From Ophioceras dolichostomum (taxonomy: Eukaryota > Ascomycota > Sordariomycetes > Magnaporthales > Ophioceraceae), in NCBI GenBank assembly GCA_003049485.1, contig PYST01000122.1:1-64000 (forward strand): 64,000 nt of DNA, given 5' to 3'. Made by a program: the position numbers and the translations under genes. Numbering within the stretch: position 1 is the stretch's first letter; each line of letters opens with the position of its first letter. Shown here piece after piece: positions 1 through 11,272 of this stretch. The notes beneath the pieces are model-generated. The model ran no database searches. It had not been told where the DNA came from and saw nothing but the letters and a program-made list of their open reading frames with translations.

Positions 1-178
1 CAACTAGGTACAATTCATCCCGGCCTTTTCCTTCGGCAGAGGCAGCAGCAGCAGAATCAGCCTGCGTTGTCGACCTAACGCATTAGATCTTCGCCGCCCA
101 CTCCTCGAGAGAAATAGAACTCCGTCATGGGGAGATTCTATCTCTCTCTCTCTTGGAGGGAAGCTGATGCCTTCTCTC

Positions 179-231
179 AAGGCGTCTCAGTTTGTGTGGC
201 TGAATACTAACCACGCAAACTGAGACGCCTT
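179..231. repeat. Near-perfect inverted repeat (21-bp arms, 11-nt loop)
   Basis: The left arm (179-199) and right arm (211-231) are reverse complements with one mismatch (T versus C, position 196 against 214). The arms end in AAGGCG and CGCCTT and enclose an 11-nt spacer. It lies in non-coding sequence near the window edge and would fold as a strong hairpin in RNA or extruded DNA. I cannot tell whether it is a terminator-like structure, a small-RNA precursor or the footprint of a short foldback element. Confidence 0.8.
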
Positions 232-1300
232 ATAGTCTCGGTTGCAGGAGGGGCAACGACCCCATGTTGGCAACGGTGGTGCGGCGCGGCGCCCTTGCCG
301 GGGAGTCTCGGGAGAGAGAGGCCCTGGGAGAGAAGTGCCCTGGGACTGGATATGGGACGGCAAAAAAGCAAGGGTTAGTGAATGGTTCTGTAAAGCTAGC
401 TAGTCTCCGACTGATTGGCTGGACTGGACTGACGGGTGAAGGGCTCGGAGGGTGCGTGCGAAGCAAGAGGGTAGATGCAGCAAGCGTGAGAAGAACTTCG
501 GTTGTGGGAAGGGGGTGAAAGAGTGACTTGTGAGAGAGGGGAAGAGAGGAGGAGAATGTAGGTAGGTGGCTTACCGCTTCTTGTCTTGTCTTTGTGCCTC
601 TTATTGGACCTCACCGCGGAAATCTTCCTCCCCCCTTGACTACGCGGTCCTCCTTGTCCAGTATACCGGAGTCTAGTTAGTCAAACTCCTCGCGCATGAA
701 GGGAGGAGGCGACTACCGGCTTGTTCAACGTGTTGTGGTGCGGCGAGGGGATTCGCCGCCGAGATCCAGGATTACGGACGAGGAGCTGAAGGGCAGGGGC
801 AAAGAAAAGGGCACAAAGAAACCAGCCTCTCGAGAGCAGTGAGGGTTGAGAGAGCCATCATCGCATGCATGAGGAAGGGTTGTTGTGTTAGGTTGATCTT
901 GTGGTTGAAAGTGGGAGTTCAAGGTGTTTTTGATTTGTTTTGGTTTTGAATTTGTGAGGTGCTTGGTGGTTGGAACCGGAGACCTTGTGTGCGAGAAGGT
1001 CCTCGTGCTTTGTCAGCCTTCAGGGCACGGCGCCAGCATGATCGGTGAGGCAGGAGCCCTGGTAACTGGCAGTTGCAACGGATAAGCTGGTAATACGTGT
1101 CTCGCAAAATTTAATGCCCCTCGACCAAAATCTTTGGTCCGCTCTCTTCTCTCTTCCGTTCACACTCCGCAGCCATTCTCTTTTTGGGGGCGAGCATGCT
1201 AACCATCTTGCATTTTATTTTTTGATTCTTCTTATAACTAATTATATTATATATAGCTATATATTACCTTCTTCTTGGTCTTTTTGGTCTTTTTGGACTG
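232..1300. other. No supported gene
   Basis: Only short overlapping ORFs without recognisable protein character are present. A CT-rich stretch lies at about 140-155, and an AT-rich stretch lies at 1205-1265. No RNA gene was recognised. Confidence 0.5.
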
Positions 1301-1519
1301 TTTTTGATTTTTGTTGTTGTCCTGGCCCGGCGGCGAGCTTCTGACGCTCAAAATCGGCGCTCGAATCGAGGATCGCCTCGGCCGGGACCGACGGCTGCCT
1401 GCAGCAGAGCTTCGGCGCGACTATGGACATTTCCTCAATTACATAAACGAGGAAGAACAATTCCTGGACCCTGGCAATACGATGATTTCCTGAGACCAGG
1501 AGGCATCCCACCTCTTTTG

Positions 1520-1800
1520 AGTACGTTTCCCACGTATTTTGGCCTCGGAGGTCCTTTTGCGTTGTGCCAGCACGATACTGGCAAAGGCCAGACGCTGCGG
1601 CCCAAAGAGACCAGGCGCGAGATAAAACTGACCTCGACGGAGCTCAAGGCCTGCTTCGGCGCAACGTTCAAGCTGGCCCTCGAAATCACCGAAATCCAAC
1701 TGCAGGAGACAGTTGAACGCTGGGGCTCGGACTTTGTCGTATTCATCTCCGGAGGCAGCAGCAGGAACAAGTATCTTAGTGAGCTCCTCAAGGGCATGGT
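1520..1800 (+). pseudogene. Fragment of an Hsp70-like (actin-fold ATPase) protein
   Basis: One plus-strand frame encodes a stretch reading LTSTELKACFGATFKLALE, followed shortly by FVVFISGGSSRNKYLSELL. The second piece resembles the phosphate/adenosine-binding GG-S-x-N-x-YL segment near the end of the ATPase domain in fungal Hsp70-like proteins. No complete ATPase domain surrounds it: the first phosphate loop is not visible upstream, and the frame runs straight into a GC-rich dispersed repeat at 1801. I read it as a truncated relic rather than a working gene. The family assignment rests on a short motif recognised by eye, so it is tentative. Confidence 0.35.
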
Positions 1801-1875
1801 CAAGGCGGCGCAAGGTGGCCGGCCCCGGATGAAGTGGTCGAGGCGGCTCGAGGTGGCCGGCCCCGGATGAAGTTG
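1801..1875. repeat. GC-rich dispersed motif, two tandem copies
   Basis: The core GGTGGCCGGCCCCGGATGAA occurs twice, about 1814-1834 and 1852-1872. A closely related copy occurs at 11250-11270, next to an inverted copy at 11188-11200. The core contains the 8-bp palindrome GGCCGGCC. Recurrence at two places 9.4 kb apart, without other shared sequence that I can see, suggests ends or debris of a repeat family. Confidence 0.65.
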
Positions 1876-1879
1876 CTCT

Positions 1880-2970
1880 GTCGGACGGCCCCAAGGCCAA
1901 TCATCTCGGTGAGCAGCCCACCCCTGCCGCATAAGGGTACCATGCCTACCAGTAGTCGGGTAAAATCACCTTGTATGACGACGACTGACCAGGAGCATCT
2001 CGAGCAGGACATTCCGCAGCCGCTCCAGTCGGGAATCACCCTCTTTGAGATCGCAGCCGACGTCACCCGGCTGTCACCTACGAAGACGCAGTATCACACG
2101 CCGGCTGAGGAACTGCCAGAGCAGGAAGCGAAGCGTAGCCCGGGCCAGGGCCAGAGTCGGAGCCAAAGCAGCAGCAAGGCCATAGAGCAGTCGCGTCGCC
2201 ACTGGAGCGGAGAGCCAGCACAACGATCCAAAGCCAGGTGAGGCTCTACTCCGCAATTACCTCTTGGAATTCGAACTGCTAGCTCACACTAACTCAGACT
2301 TTGGATAAGCGCCAGGAGCTCAGAATGGACATCAACGAGACCGCCGAGCATGCCCGACCTTCAAACAAGCATGCGTTCTCTGAGATCACAGGTCAATGGC
2401 GAAGGGACACAAAGCGGCAGGACTCAGACAAGACGAGAGGTTTCCATGCGAGACCACTAGCCACGCCGGGCATCTATGAATATCTAATAAGATAGAGAAC
2501 AATGAGGGCAATGGTGAGAAGTCCCCCTAAAGACGAACCCACACCCTTCGCGCGCCCTGTCAGACAGATCCCTCGATGTTGCGCTACAATGAAATGTAGC
2601 AAGGGAAGAAAGACATCTCGACCCAAGCCTGTCCGAATCTATCCACTAACCAGCCGACGCATCCAGAAACCTCTAATGACCGCATCCATGTCGGCAAAGG
2701 TGATGTCCTCCTGGGCACACGCCTCTCAAGAAAGAGTCCACGCCGCCTTTTCTTTATAAGAATGGTGAGAGTTCGAGGAAGACAGGCTGGCTTTGTTTGG
2801 CACGTAAAGGTTGCCAATGTCAGTGTCTTGATCCGCAGAAGCAATTCCACAAACCTTTCCACCCTTGTGCTCCCTCTCTTTTCTTCTCGCAACTGTCTCC
2901 GGACGTCGAGCACAAGATAGATCAACCCACGGCCTACCGGCCATCGTCGACCGACCGACCGTTGTTGTGT
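1880..2970. other. No supported gene
   Basis: Short ORFs on both strands lack recognisable features. The right end is the 3' flank of the minus-strand ankyrin gene. I see nothing else here. Confidence 0.5.
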
Positions 2971-2971
2971 C

Positions 2972-5900
2972 TTATTCCTTCGGACTGTCGTCGTTGGAAT
3001 CGTCGTTGTCTTCCTCCACGTCAGAGTTCTCCTCGTCCGTCTCCACATCATCATCCCGACCGTAGTTATTAGCCTGGTCCTCCTCGTCGACCCTCTGCCG
3101 ATACGCGTAGCGACGGAACAGCTCTCTGAGATCGTCATGGATGTCGGCATTGTCGTCGGCATCGGCATCATCGTCGTCCGGGAACCCACCGGCCGCCGAC
3201 CAGCCGTTCTCGAACATGAATGTGACCATCTTATGCCGCGCCGCCTTGCCGCGGACGCTGCTGTGCACGCAACGCAGAAGTGTCTCGCGGTCGCGCCACG
3301 GCTTCACGACGTCCGGCTCGTCGACCACGCCCAGGGGTCTGCTCATGCGCAGCGCGATGGCGGCGAGGTCGGCCCGGTCGAGCGTGATGAGCAGGCGCAT
3401 GGCCTCGAGCTGGTGGTGCGCCGCGGCCGAGTCGCGGGCCGTCCAGCCGCGGGCGTCAACGTGGCGGATCTGCTGGGTCGAGGACCGGCGCAGGAGCAGA
3501 GACAGGCAGCCGAGGTGGCCCAGCTGGGCGGCGTACTGGATGGAGGAGCGGCGCTTGTGGCGGCGCGAGATGTGGCACTCGAGGCCGAGGTCGAGGAGGT
3601 ACTGCAGGACGTCCACGTGGTTGCCCGCGACGGCCAGGTCGACGACCTCGTTCTCGTCGTCGTGCTCGAAGCCGTTGAGGTCGCCGCCGGCCGGGGAGAG
3701 GCGCAGGGGCACGTGGAGGATCATCAGCGCCTTCACCATGTCGAGGTGGCCTGCCCTGACGGCCCGCTGCATGAAGTCTCGGTGGTTGAGGTTGGCTGGA
3801 CGGCGGGTGGCGGCGTCGCTCTCGAGGATTTCCGTGATGATGTAGGAAGCCACGTCGACATTGTTTGCCTGTGGCGACGTGTCCCGGTTGCATTGGTTAG
3901 CCCCTTCTCCTTATCAGTAGTATGATGGAATAACAGGGAGAAGCGTCTTTCTGTCGCTAGTCTAACCTGGATCGAAGGGCTAAGCACTTAGGTAGCCAGG
4001 TCGCACTTACATCAATAGCACTCTGGGCAGCCCGCACAGAATACTTGGTGATCTGCGATCCAGTGAAGCCGGGATAGCAATTGTGTCTGGGGCCAGGGAT
4101 CCTGGCGATCTTCTCGAGCAGCGTGTCGACCAAGAAGCGGAGCATGTCGCGATTGCCGTATCTAGCCGCCAGTTCGAATGCGCTGTAGCCCTCTTGACCC
4201 TCGAAGATGTCGGCCACGTCGCGGGTCAAGTGGCGGAGAGCCTCGACGTTTCCGCCGGTCACGGCCAGCTGCAAAGGCCTCCACAGCATGCCGGCTCCCC
4301 CGACCCCCTCGCCGCTGGGCAGGGTGTGCGACATGTTGGTGTGCATCAGCCACAAGCCGCCGCTGTACCGGTCGAACTCGTCGTCGACATGATGCACGGT
4401 GCCGTAGAGCACCTGCACGGGGAGCAGCCCGGCCGAGTTCGGCATCGCGAGGGCACGCATGAAGTCCTCCCGCCGGTTGTCGTGCAGGGCCTGGAGCATG
4501 GCGAGGTCGTTCCGCTCCGCGGCCAGATGGACGACAGTATTTCCCAGCTCGTCTGGGACCAACAGGGATATGTAGGGGTTCGACACCGACAGGTACAGAT
4601 TCACCGTATGGACGTCCCCTGTCCAGATCGCGACCTCGAGGGCGAGTTGGCGGTCGATGTTAGGCCCTCCGTGCTTGACCAGACGGTGCCGCGTCAACGT
4701 CCGGCGCATGTTCTCGAAGACGACGGGCATCTGGTTCGCGAATGTGTTGCCCACGATCCGGCCGAGCCTGTCCCAAGGGTTCTTGCCTTCGTCGTTACGC
4801 TGTCATTTCAAAAAACAACGCGAGGGGGAGTGGTTAGTAAGAGAGGAAACGACTTCTCTAATGACCCTTCTCTAAGTCATAAGGGAACGAGGGGAAAAGG
4901 CAGAAGTAGTAAAAGCAGAAGTAGTTGTCTCCAAGAAACTTACAAAAGCCTCAGCCCCTGAATGGGGATTGTACTCCCGGATCCCCGACGCGTGCGCGTA
5001 CGGGACGAAGTTCCGCTCGGTGTCGGCGAGCACTGCGCCGACACCGAGCCGGGGATCCTGCTCGTCGTGAGGCTCGGTCCAGGGCGCGAGCCGACCCACG
5101 AGCCGGAGCCGCCAGAAGTAATTCCCCCATTGCTGGGGGTCCCGGTACGGGAGAGACTCGATGAAGTGCTATGTACAGTTAGCAAAGAGGACACACTCCT
5201 GGCTCTGAGTCAGGCACAGCTGGGAGATAGGAGAGAGACGAAGGGGAGAAGGCAGGATGCCAGGAAGTTATTCCACTTACACAACGGACCGTGCTGGCCG
5301 CAAGCCACTTGTGCTGGCTGGAGGCCTGGGCCAAGCACAGCACCTAGAAAGAGGGAAGAAAACCATCACTATGTGTTAGCTGCTTGCCAGGCTACGCAGG
5401 GTGGATCGATAGGAAGTTGGGTAGTGTGAGGCGGATGCTACTGACCTTCTTCACGAGTGTCGCACCCGTGTTGTACGCCAGGAAGAAGATGGGGTCCGGA
5501 TAGACGCCCCTATTCTGTGACCAAAACAGGATCAAATGACTGTCAGCAAAGTGATCTGATACAAGAAGTGAGAGGGCGGCGGTGCGCTTCCAGAGGTCCG
5601 ATATATTTAAGAAGAACAAGGGGCCTTGAAGTGTAAAGTCAAGGAGTAGAGAAAAGGGGTTGGATACGTACCGCCGCGCTCGCCACTCCGGCCACCCTCT
5701 CCAGGTCCTCGAGGACCCGGCGCGCCTGGGTGCCGAAGTGCTCGGCGAAGTCGGCCGGCCCCCGGAAACAGTCGTAGATGGCTACGACCGAGCCCGGGAA
5801 CGAGCGGACCACCGCCTGGCGGCGGAGGTTGCTACGCTCGGAGGGCTCGGCGTAGTTGTCGATTCCGTTTACGATGACGATGCTAGACAAAGACAGAAAG

Positions 5901-6332
5901 TCGGAAACAACCAATCAGCAACTATACAAAGAGAAAATGAGGCTGGGGAAGGCCATGGACAGGTGGTCCCAGCGGCAGCTGAGAAGATGGCGAGGCTTAG
6001 CTAGGTTGGTGAGGAGGAGTTCAAGAGCCCTTCGCTGCTCATGAGGCGAGAGTGGTGAATTGTCCAGGTTGTCACCTCAGGACTCGATGCAACCAGCCTT
6101 CTCTGGACGCATCGTGTGGCCGACTCAATCAAGATCAAGAGGGAGAGAAGAAGAGGAGGAAAGCGTAGCAAGAGTGATCAGAGCAAGGAAGAGAAGCAAA
6201 GGGAGTGAGTGGCAGTTTGGGGCAGATCGCGAGGTGAAGCCGACCGGATGAACATAGAGACGATCGATCGGAATTCAATGAATCAAAATGAGATCAAAGA
6301 AAATCAAAGAAAGAATCAGACTTACATCGACA
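2972..6332 (-). CDS. Ankyrin-repeat protein with N-terminal alpha/beta-hydrolase-like domain
   Basis: Seven exons can be joined in phase (6332-6325, 5882-5672, 5514-5446, 5343-5281, 5168-4944, 4799-4011, 3868-2972), giving about 753 residues. Residues 3-120 resemble the serine-hydrolase-like (SesB/DUF676 type) domains on fungal NLR-like proteins: a first beta strand IVIVNGID, then PDPIFFLAYNTGATLVKK where active relatives have a GxSxG nucleophile elbow. Here the elbow reads A-Y-N-T-G (86-90), so the catalytic serine is missing. Residues 250-690 contain several ankyrin-type units, such as NTVVHLAAERNDLAMLQAL and SIQYAAQLGHLGCLSLLL. The C-terminus is strongly acidic. No NACHT or NB-ARC motif is visible between the parts. 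The start depends on an 8-nt first exon before a 442-nt intron and is the least certain element. The ankyrin part is solid; the hydrolase relation is inferred. Confidence 0.7.
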
Positions 6333-8790
6333 TTGTTTCTGAAGCTGAATGATGAAATCAAAGAGATGATCAGCTCCTGTTCCTGCTCTTGTTCTCGCTG
6401 TTGTCGCTGTCGTCGACGTTGTCTTGATGGACGGGAGACTTACCGCTGTTGTTGGTGGTGGTGGAAGAAGGAAAAGAAGAGAAAAATTCTCAAAGCAAGC
6501 CGGCGAGGTGCGGAATATAAACCAAAAAATTTCTTCGAAGCCGAAGCACTAAGGCCGTACCAAGGTGGAGGTGGGCGGTGGTGTTTAGGTGAGTGAAGTG
6601 AGCGAGGGTTCAAACGCCTGCCTGCCTGACCGGTCCTTTCATTCGTCTAATATGTAAACAAAGACAGATTTCATGCGAGGAGACATTGTGACAGAACCGA
6701 GGACACAACGTGAATGGATATTGCGACGGCCTCCGAGGAGGGGAGGTTGACGGTGATGTCTTTGCTCATCGCCATGCAGGCGGCTGCTGAGCGGCCAGCA
6801 TCCAGTCACGGCCACATTCACTATTGCTCAGTGCTCGCGCAATGTTGCTGATCACACTACCACTCTCAGTTGGTACATGGGATCACGCGCTGCTGGACAC
6901 TGGGGACGTCCTCGGCAATGGTTGAGATCAAAACATTCTCTTATCAGCGCGTCTGTACAAGCTTGTAAACCTCTTCGGCCTCGATCACGATTTCACGCGC
7001 CGTTCACCACTACTTCTCCTCCTCCTTCTTCTCCTCCTTCTTCTCCTCCTTCTTCTCCACGCCGACGACGCGACTATACGTCGTACCCGATAGCCACCCG
7101 ACCTAACGCATTCGTGTCGTCGGTGTTTAATCGCGGGTTTGGTCGTCTCATGAAGCCAGCACCCCCGGTGCTGTGCTACGGGGTGGTCGCGGGGCGGCAA
7201 GGTCTACAACTTGGTAGTCGCGCTCGTTGCCGGAGGGCGGCAAAGTCATCGGCCGCGTGGTAGCGGGCGGGCATCGGATAGTCAGAGGCGGATACGGCGG
7301 GATGTAGTAGTAGTAGTAGTAGTAGTCAGGCCTTGGAACTGTCCGGTACTGCCTAATAATTAGAGTTAGTAATTTTTGATCCGATCTATTGTCGGGAGGC
7401 ACGCTCCAGTCTTCGAGATTAACTTCCGTCCGACGAAGATCGCAAGAAGGTGTTCTGCTAAGAAGCGACGATTATCATTACGGCCTTTTCAACATCTTTC
7501 GAGCGAAGAATCTAGGTAGATTGCTAGACCGTACCAGTGGCCCAGATCGGGAAGAAAAAAAGGCTTCCCCCTTATTAACCCCATCGAGGTTCTCCTCATC
7601 CGCCTGGCGGCTGTGCTCTTGTTGGCCTCGATCTGACAGGAGGGCAGGGGCAGGATGGGTCGGGACAAACCAGTCCATCTCTCAGTTGCGTTCGTCCCTC
7701 GCTATCTTCTGCGAGTTGGGCTGTTGGCGGATGCGAGGCTCGCGGGCCAGCGAGATAGCATGCCTATGGATTAGACTTGGGAGATGAGCTGCCTACCGGA
7801 TCGTCGCCAGGTGTCCTGGATGTGAATTCGGCATGTCGACGCCCAGCTCCCCAGCGCCCCTTTTGTGCTTTCGATCTCGTTTTGTACACAGGATCCATGT
7901 GGGCGTAGCACGGCTAGCCTTGGTGCTCTGGGTACTCGAGAGGAACACTTCATCAGCCCCGATGCGGTTCTTTCAACGATGTAGACCCGTGCGATTGGGA
8001 GTGGTCTGGTCAGATCTCCACCCGCTCGTAGTTCTTGGTGGCGTCCGTGGGCACTTCCTCGTGCTAAGTGTTGGTTCATGATGGGGTACCTGCTCACGTG
8101 GCAGCTGTTGCCTCAGTCCTAAGACGTCAATTTCCAAGGCATCTCCCTACCAAGCGGCCTTTATAAGGTCGCTCTCTCCACCAACGCGCAGATAGCTTTC
8201 CTTTGGAAAACAGAGACCAGAATTCAGTATTATTTTGCACGCTTGCTTGTTCCTTTCCCCATTGGCCTCCGACACTAAGCGTTTGATGAGAGCCGTACGT
8301 GGAGAAGTGCGGTGGCAGCACTGGCAGCGATGGCGGTTGCGTCCGAAATGCGTTTAGCTACTGGTAGTACTAGTAGTCACCTTGTGACATAGTCGAGACG
8401 GCAGCGCTGATACTAACGAGGGCTTAGGGTTTGACGAATTTCACAAACACAGCAACCACAGCTCGGGGTAGAAGTGACCATGGGAACGGCACACTCGGGA
8501 GGCTGCCATACCGTTTATGAAGTTGCTGCCGATAAAAGACCACGCAGGCTGGCCTGTGGAGGCCCTTTCTCTATGAAGAGCCGTTGTCGAGGAGAATCGA
8601 AGGTGGTGAAAAGTAAGAGCGAAGAAGTGAAGAAAGCGAAATCAGACTGTATGAAGGGCAGTTGCAGGCAGTGAGGAGTTTGACACCGCCGGAGGCACCA
8701 AGGCCAGTAACGATCTCGAAGAGGAGGGCCACCTGCTCGGGGTGTTGAGGTCAAGTTGTTCTCAAACAATGGTCGATTCGTGCCAACAAA
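6333..8790. other. No supported gene; presumed promoter side of the ankyrin gene
   Basis: A further splice-donor-like GTAAGT on the minus strand near 6440 could belong to a 5' UTR intron of the ankyrin gene. Simple repeats lie at 7012-7054 (TCC/TTC-type) and 7303-7326 (AGT on the plus strand). ORFs here have no recognisable protein character. Confidence 0.5.
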
Positions 8791-8850
8791 GTGGAGGAAA
8801 TAACCGCCCCAGTGACGGCGAGTGAAACCGCAACAGGAAATCTGCCTCTG
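8791..8850 (+). rRNA. Relic fragment of large-subunit rRNA, 5' D1 region
   Basis: The stretch GCCCCAGTGACGGCGAGTGA, followed by AACCGCAACAG and GAAATCTG, is the familiar fungal LSU segment near the start of the D1 domain (functional form CCCAGTAACGGCGAGTGAAGCGGCAACAG). Small deletions and G-to-A-type changes interrupt it, and flanking rRNA sequence is absent. It is a short decayed copy, not a functional gene. Recognition was by eye. Confidence 0.75.
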
Positions 8851-9545
8851 TAATGGTATGTGCGCGGTTGCCCTGTTCGTAGCCGATGAGGGACTGAGAA
8901 GGCACGAAGACGCCACATTCACTTCCGACGCGGCGCCACACATTGACCAATGACCATGTTAGGGCTCAGAGCCCTTTCTTCTCCACTCTCGTCGCCGTGG
9001 AGTATTAAATCGCCACTTGAAAATTGCAATTTCCAAAGCATCGTTCGCCTCTTAACACCATCCACTCCTCAACCCAGAATCATCGAGCTCGCCCCAAGCA
9101 CATACTCCCCAAGCACTGGCAGATGTCCGCCAATAAAGAAATGATTGTACTACAGAACAACCAGCGATGTCCGTCCGCGGAGGCCTTCCAGACGCCGACG
9201 CCCGACAGGATGCAAAGACAAGAAAGAACACGGAAATCCCTGCGACTCCCAGTTCGCCGCGGCACTACCAAGACAAGACCATCGACGCAAGCGAACAGAA
9301 GCCCGGGAATTCCAAGAGGAAGAGGGCACGCCCTGCTCCTCGGCGTTCATGTTGAAGGACACCGCCTCGCAGTAGACCAAGAGAGCGCCTTCCGGCCGCT
9401 GCAGGCTCCGGCCGCCTTTCGGGTAGTCCTGTCGGAACCGAGCGGGTCCGTTACCAAGATCTCCGTGAACGACCCAGAATTTCTCCATGGCTTGCTGTGG
9501 TACAAGGCCTGAGCCTATCCTTATCCTTGTAAATGTGCTGGGGTT
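8851..9545. other. No supported gene; spacer between two rRNA relics
   Basis: Overlapping ORFs are present but none looks like a protein. Because the second relic (minus strand) ends at 9546, part of this stretch could derive from rDNA intergenic spacer. I cannot demonstrate that from sequence alone. Confidence 0.4.
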
Positions 9546-9700
9546 CGCCGCTTTCCGGCATGGATTCTGACTTGAGGTGCGTTCAGCCGTTACCCAACAA
9601 ATGGTAGCTTGCTTCGCGGCACTGCCCTGTCGGACATCCGCAAAAACCAATTATCTGAATCAGCGGTTCTTCTCGTACTAAGTTGAATTACTGTTGCGGC
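9546..9700 (-). rRNA. Relic fragment of large-subunit rRNA including the sarcin-ricin loop
   Basis: Read on the minus strand, it contains AACTTAGTACGAGAAGAACC (the sarcin-ricin loop, normally AGTACGAGAGGAAC), then ATAATTGGTTTTTGCGG, GCAGTGCCGCGAAGC, GGCTGAACGC and GTCAGAATCCATGCC. All occur in this order in the 3' part of fungal 25S rRNA. Homology stops abruptly at 9700, where rRNA would continue toward GTTTTACCCTACTGATG. One base change sits in the normally invariant loop. It is an isolated, non-functional fragment. Confidence 0.85.
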
Positions 9701-11185
9701 GAGTTCAGAGAAGCCCTTAACTTCTCGATATATAGCTCTGGGAAGAGACTCTCCTCATCGGTCGCCACCTCTGAGGAGGGATCCAGAGCACCGCTTCGCC
9801 CAGCTACCGCCATTCAGGAGCTCACCAACCCCAGTTCGCAGTTCGCCAGAGACTGTCGAACTGGCGGTGGGCCCGGTGTCAGGGCCACGCCTCCCTGGTG
9901 AGCAATACCACCAGACTCCCTAACAATATCTCTTTCTTACTGCAGGAGTTGTCGCGTGGGGCCGCTGCGGCCACCCGGTGGTCCGAGCTCTCGCCACTGG
10001 CACCGTCACCGCCTTCACGGCGACAGATTCTCGGGAGGGAAATCGGAGGTCCAAAGCTTGAACATTCAAGGACGATCCATAGGCGATCCTGAGAAGACGG
10101 CAGGCCCATATGATAAGGAGAACTTGGGTAGGGAGCATAGTGCATCCAACGACCAGGATCGCTGAGCTCCAGCATCGAGGCAAGAGCTTTCCTTGGGTGT
10201 CACCAGCTTCCATCGACCCTCCATCGGGTAGTCTCGTGTTCACAACCTGGCGTTCACTGCGCTGACTCTTCAATTTTGACGTCTGTGCTACAGATAGCCT
10301 CCTCAAGCTCTTTCGGGTCCTTGCCTCCAACGACAAGACAGTGGCCTGCCCGTCGCCAAAGAGTGGAAGATCAACTCCCGGAGGGGTATCTGCAGCGCGG
10401 GCAGCAACGTCAAGGACGCGGACTAGACATAGTCTTCTTTCTACTTGATGCGGTCGCCTGCTCGTTATGTTGAGATCTAGTGGCGGCCGTGGGAGCGGCA
10501 GTGGCAGTGGTAAGTGCACCAGGACCGGCCACCTCTCTCCCTTGCACTGACGTTAACAGCTCGGGAGGGACAGGCATCCCCTCCAAAAACAACTGCAGCA
10601 ATACCCCACGGCGCCCAACTCCCAAACGGCGACTGGTCGTCCACCTGACCTTGTGAAAAGCAGGCTGATGCAATGCTCAACAATTCATGAGGAGAGAAGG
10701 AGGAGGCTGGGGCGAGGGAAGATGGCTATAAATCCGAGCAGCTATTCGAGGAAGTGCTGTTGCTCTTGGGATCCGCGGAGCACCAGGCCGCAAAGCAGCC
10801 GAACCCGCCCGAGGACGGGAGCTCCATACATCGAATCCTCATAATTAGGCAGACATTCTTTGTAACCTTCCTTGACTTCCCAGACTCCCATCTGAGGAGG
10901 GCGCTGGGCGGAGGGGTTGCTGCTGGAGTTGAGGCCATCGGAAGAGCGTCGGGAGAGCGTCAGGCCGGCTTTGCCGAGCTAGTAGCCTTACCCGAGAGCA
11001 CTGCCGCCGCTATCGATTCAGCCGGGAATCGGCGTTAACCACGCTAGGCACGGGATGCCCCGGCCCGGTCGGGTGGAATGGCTCATATTCGAGAAAGTCC
11101 ACGCGAACCCCTACAGAATCGGCGGCAGGACCTCTGAGGTGCAGCCTCCGAGTGGTGAGGAGAAAGGCAGACATGGAGGAGTGGC
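9701..11185. other. No supported gene
   Basis: Several short ORFs overlap on both strands without recognisable domains. No continuation of rRNA sequence is visible past 9700. Confidence 0.5.
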
Positions 11186-11272
11186 GGGGCCGGCCACCGA
11201 GGCCCAGCAGAATGCGCTCAGCCTGACTGCGGCGCTCAAGGCGGCGCGAGGTGGCCGGCCCCAGATAAGTAC
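11186..11272. repeat. Inverted pair of the GC-rich dispersed motif
   Basis: GGGGCCGGCCACC at 11188-11200 and GGTGGCCGGCCCC near 11252-11264 are exact reverse complements about 50 bp apart. The right copy matches the motif at 1814-1834 and continues with the same upstream context (AAGGCGGCG). This links the locus to 1801-1875 as one repeat family. Confidence 0.65.

Noticed and set aside
9150..9650. Minus-strand ORF of 166 codons
   Set aside because: It overlaps the rRNA relic, so the open frame is incidental.
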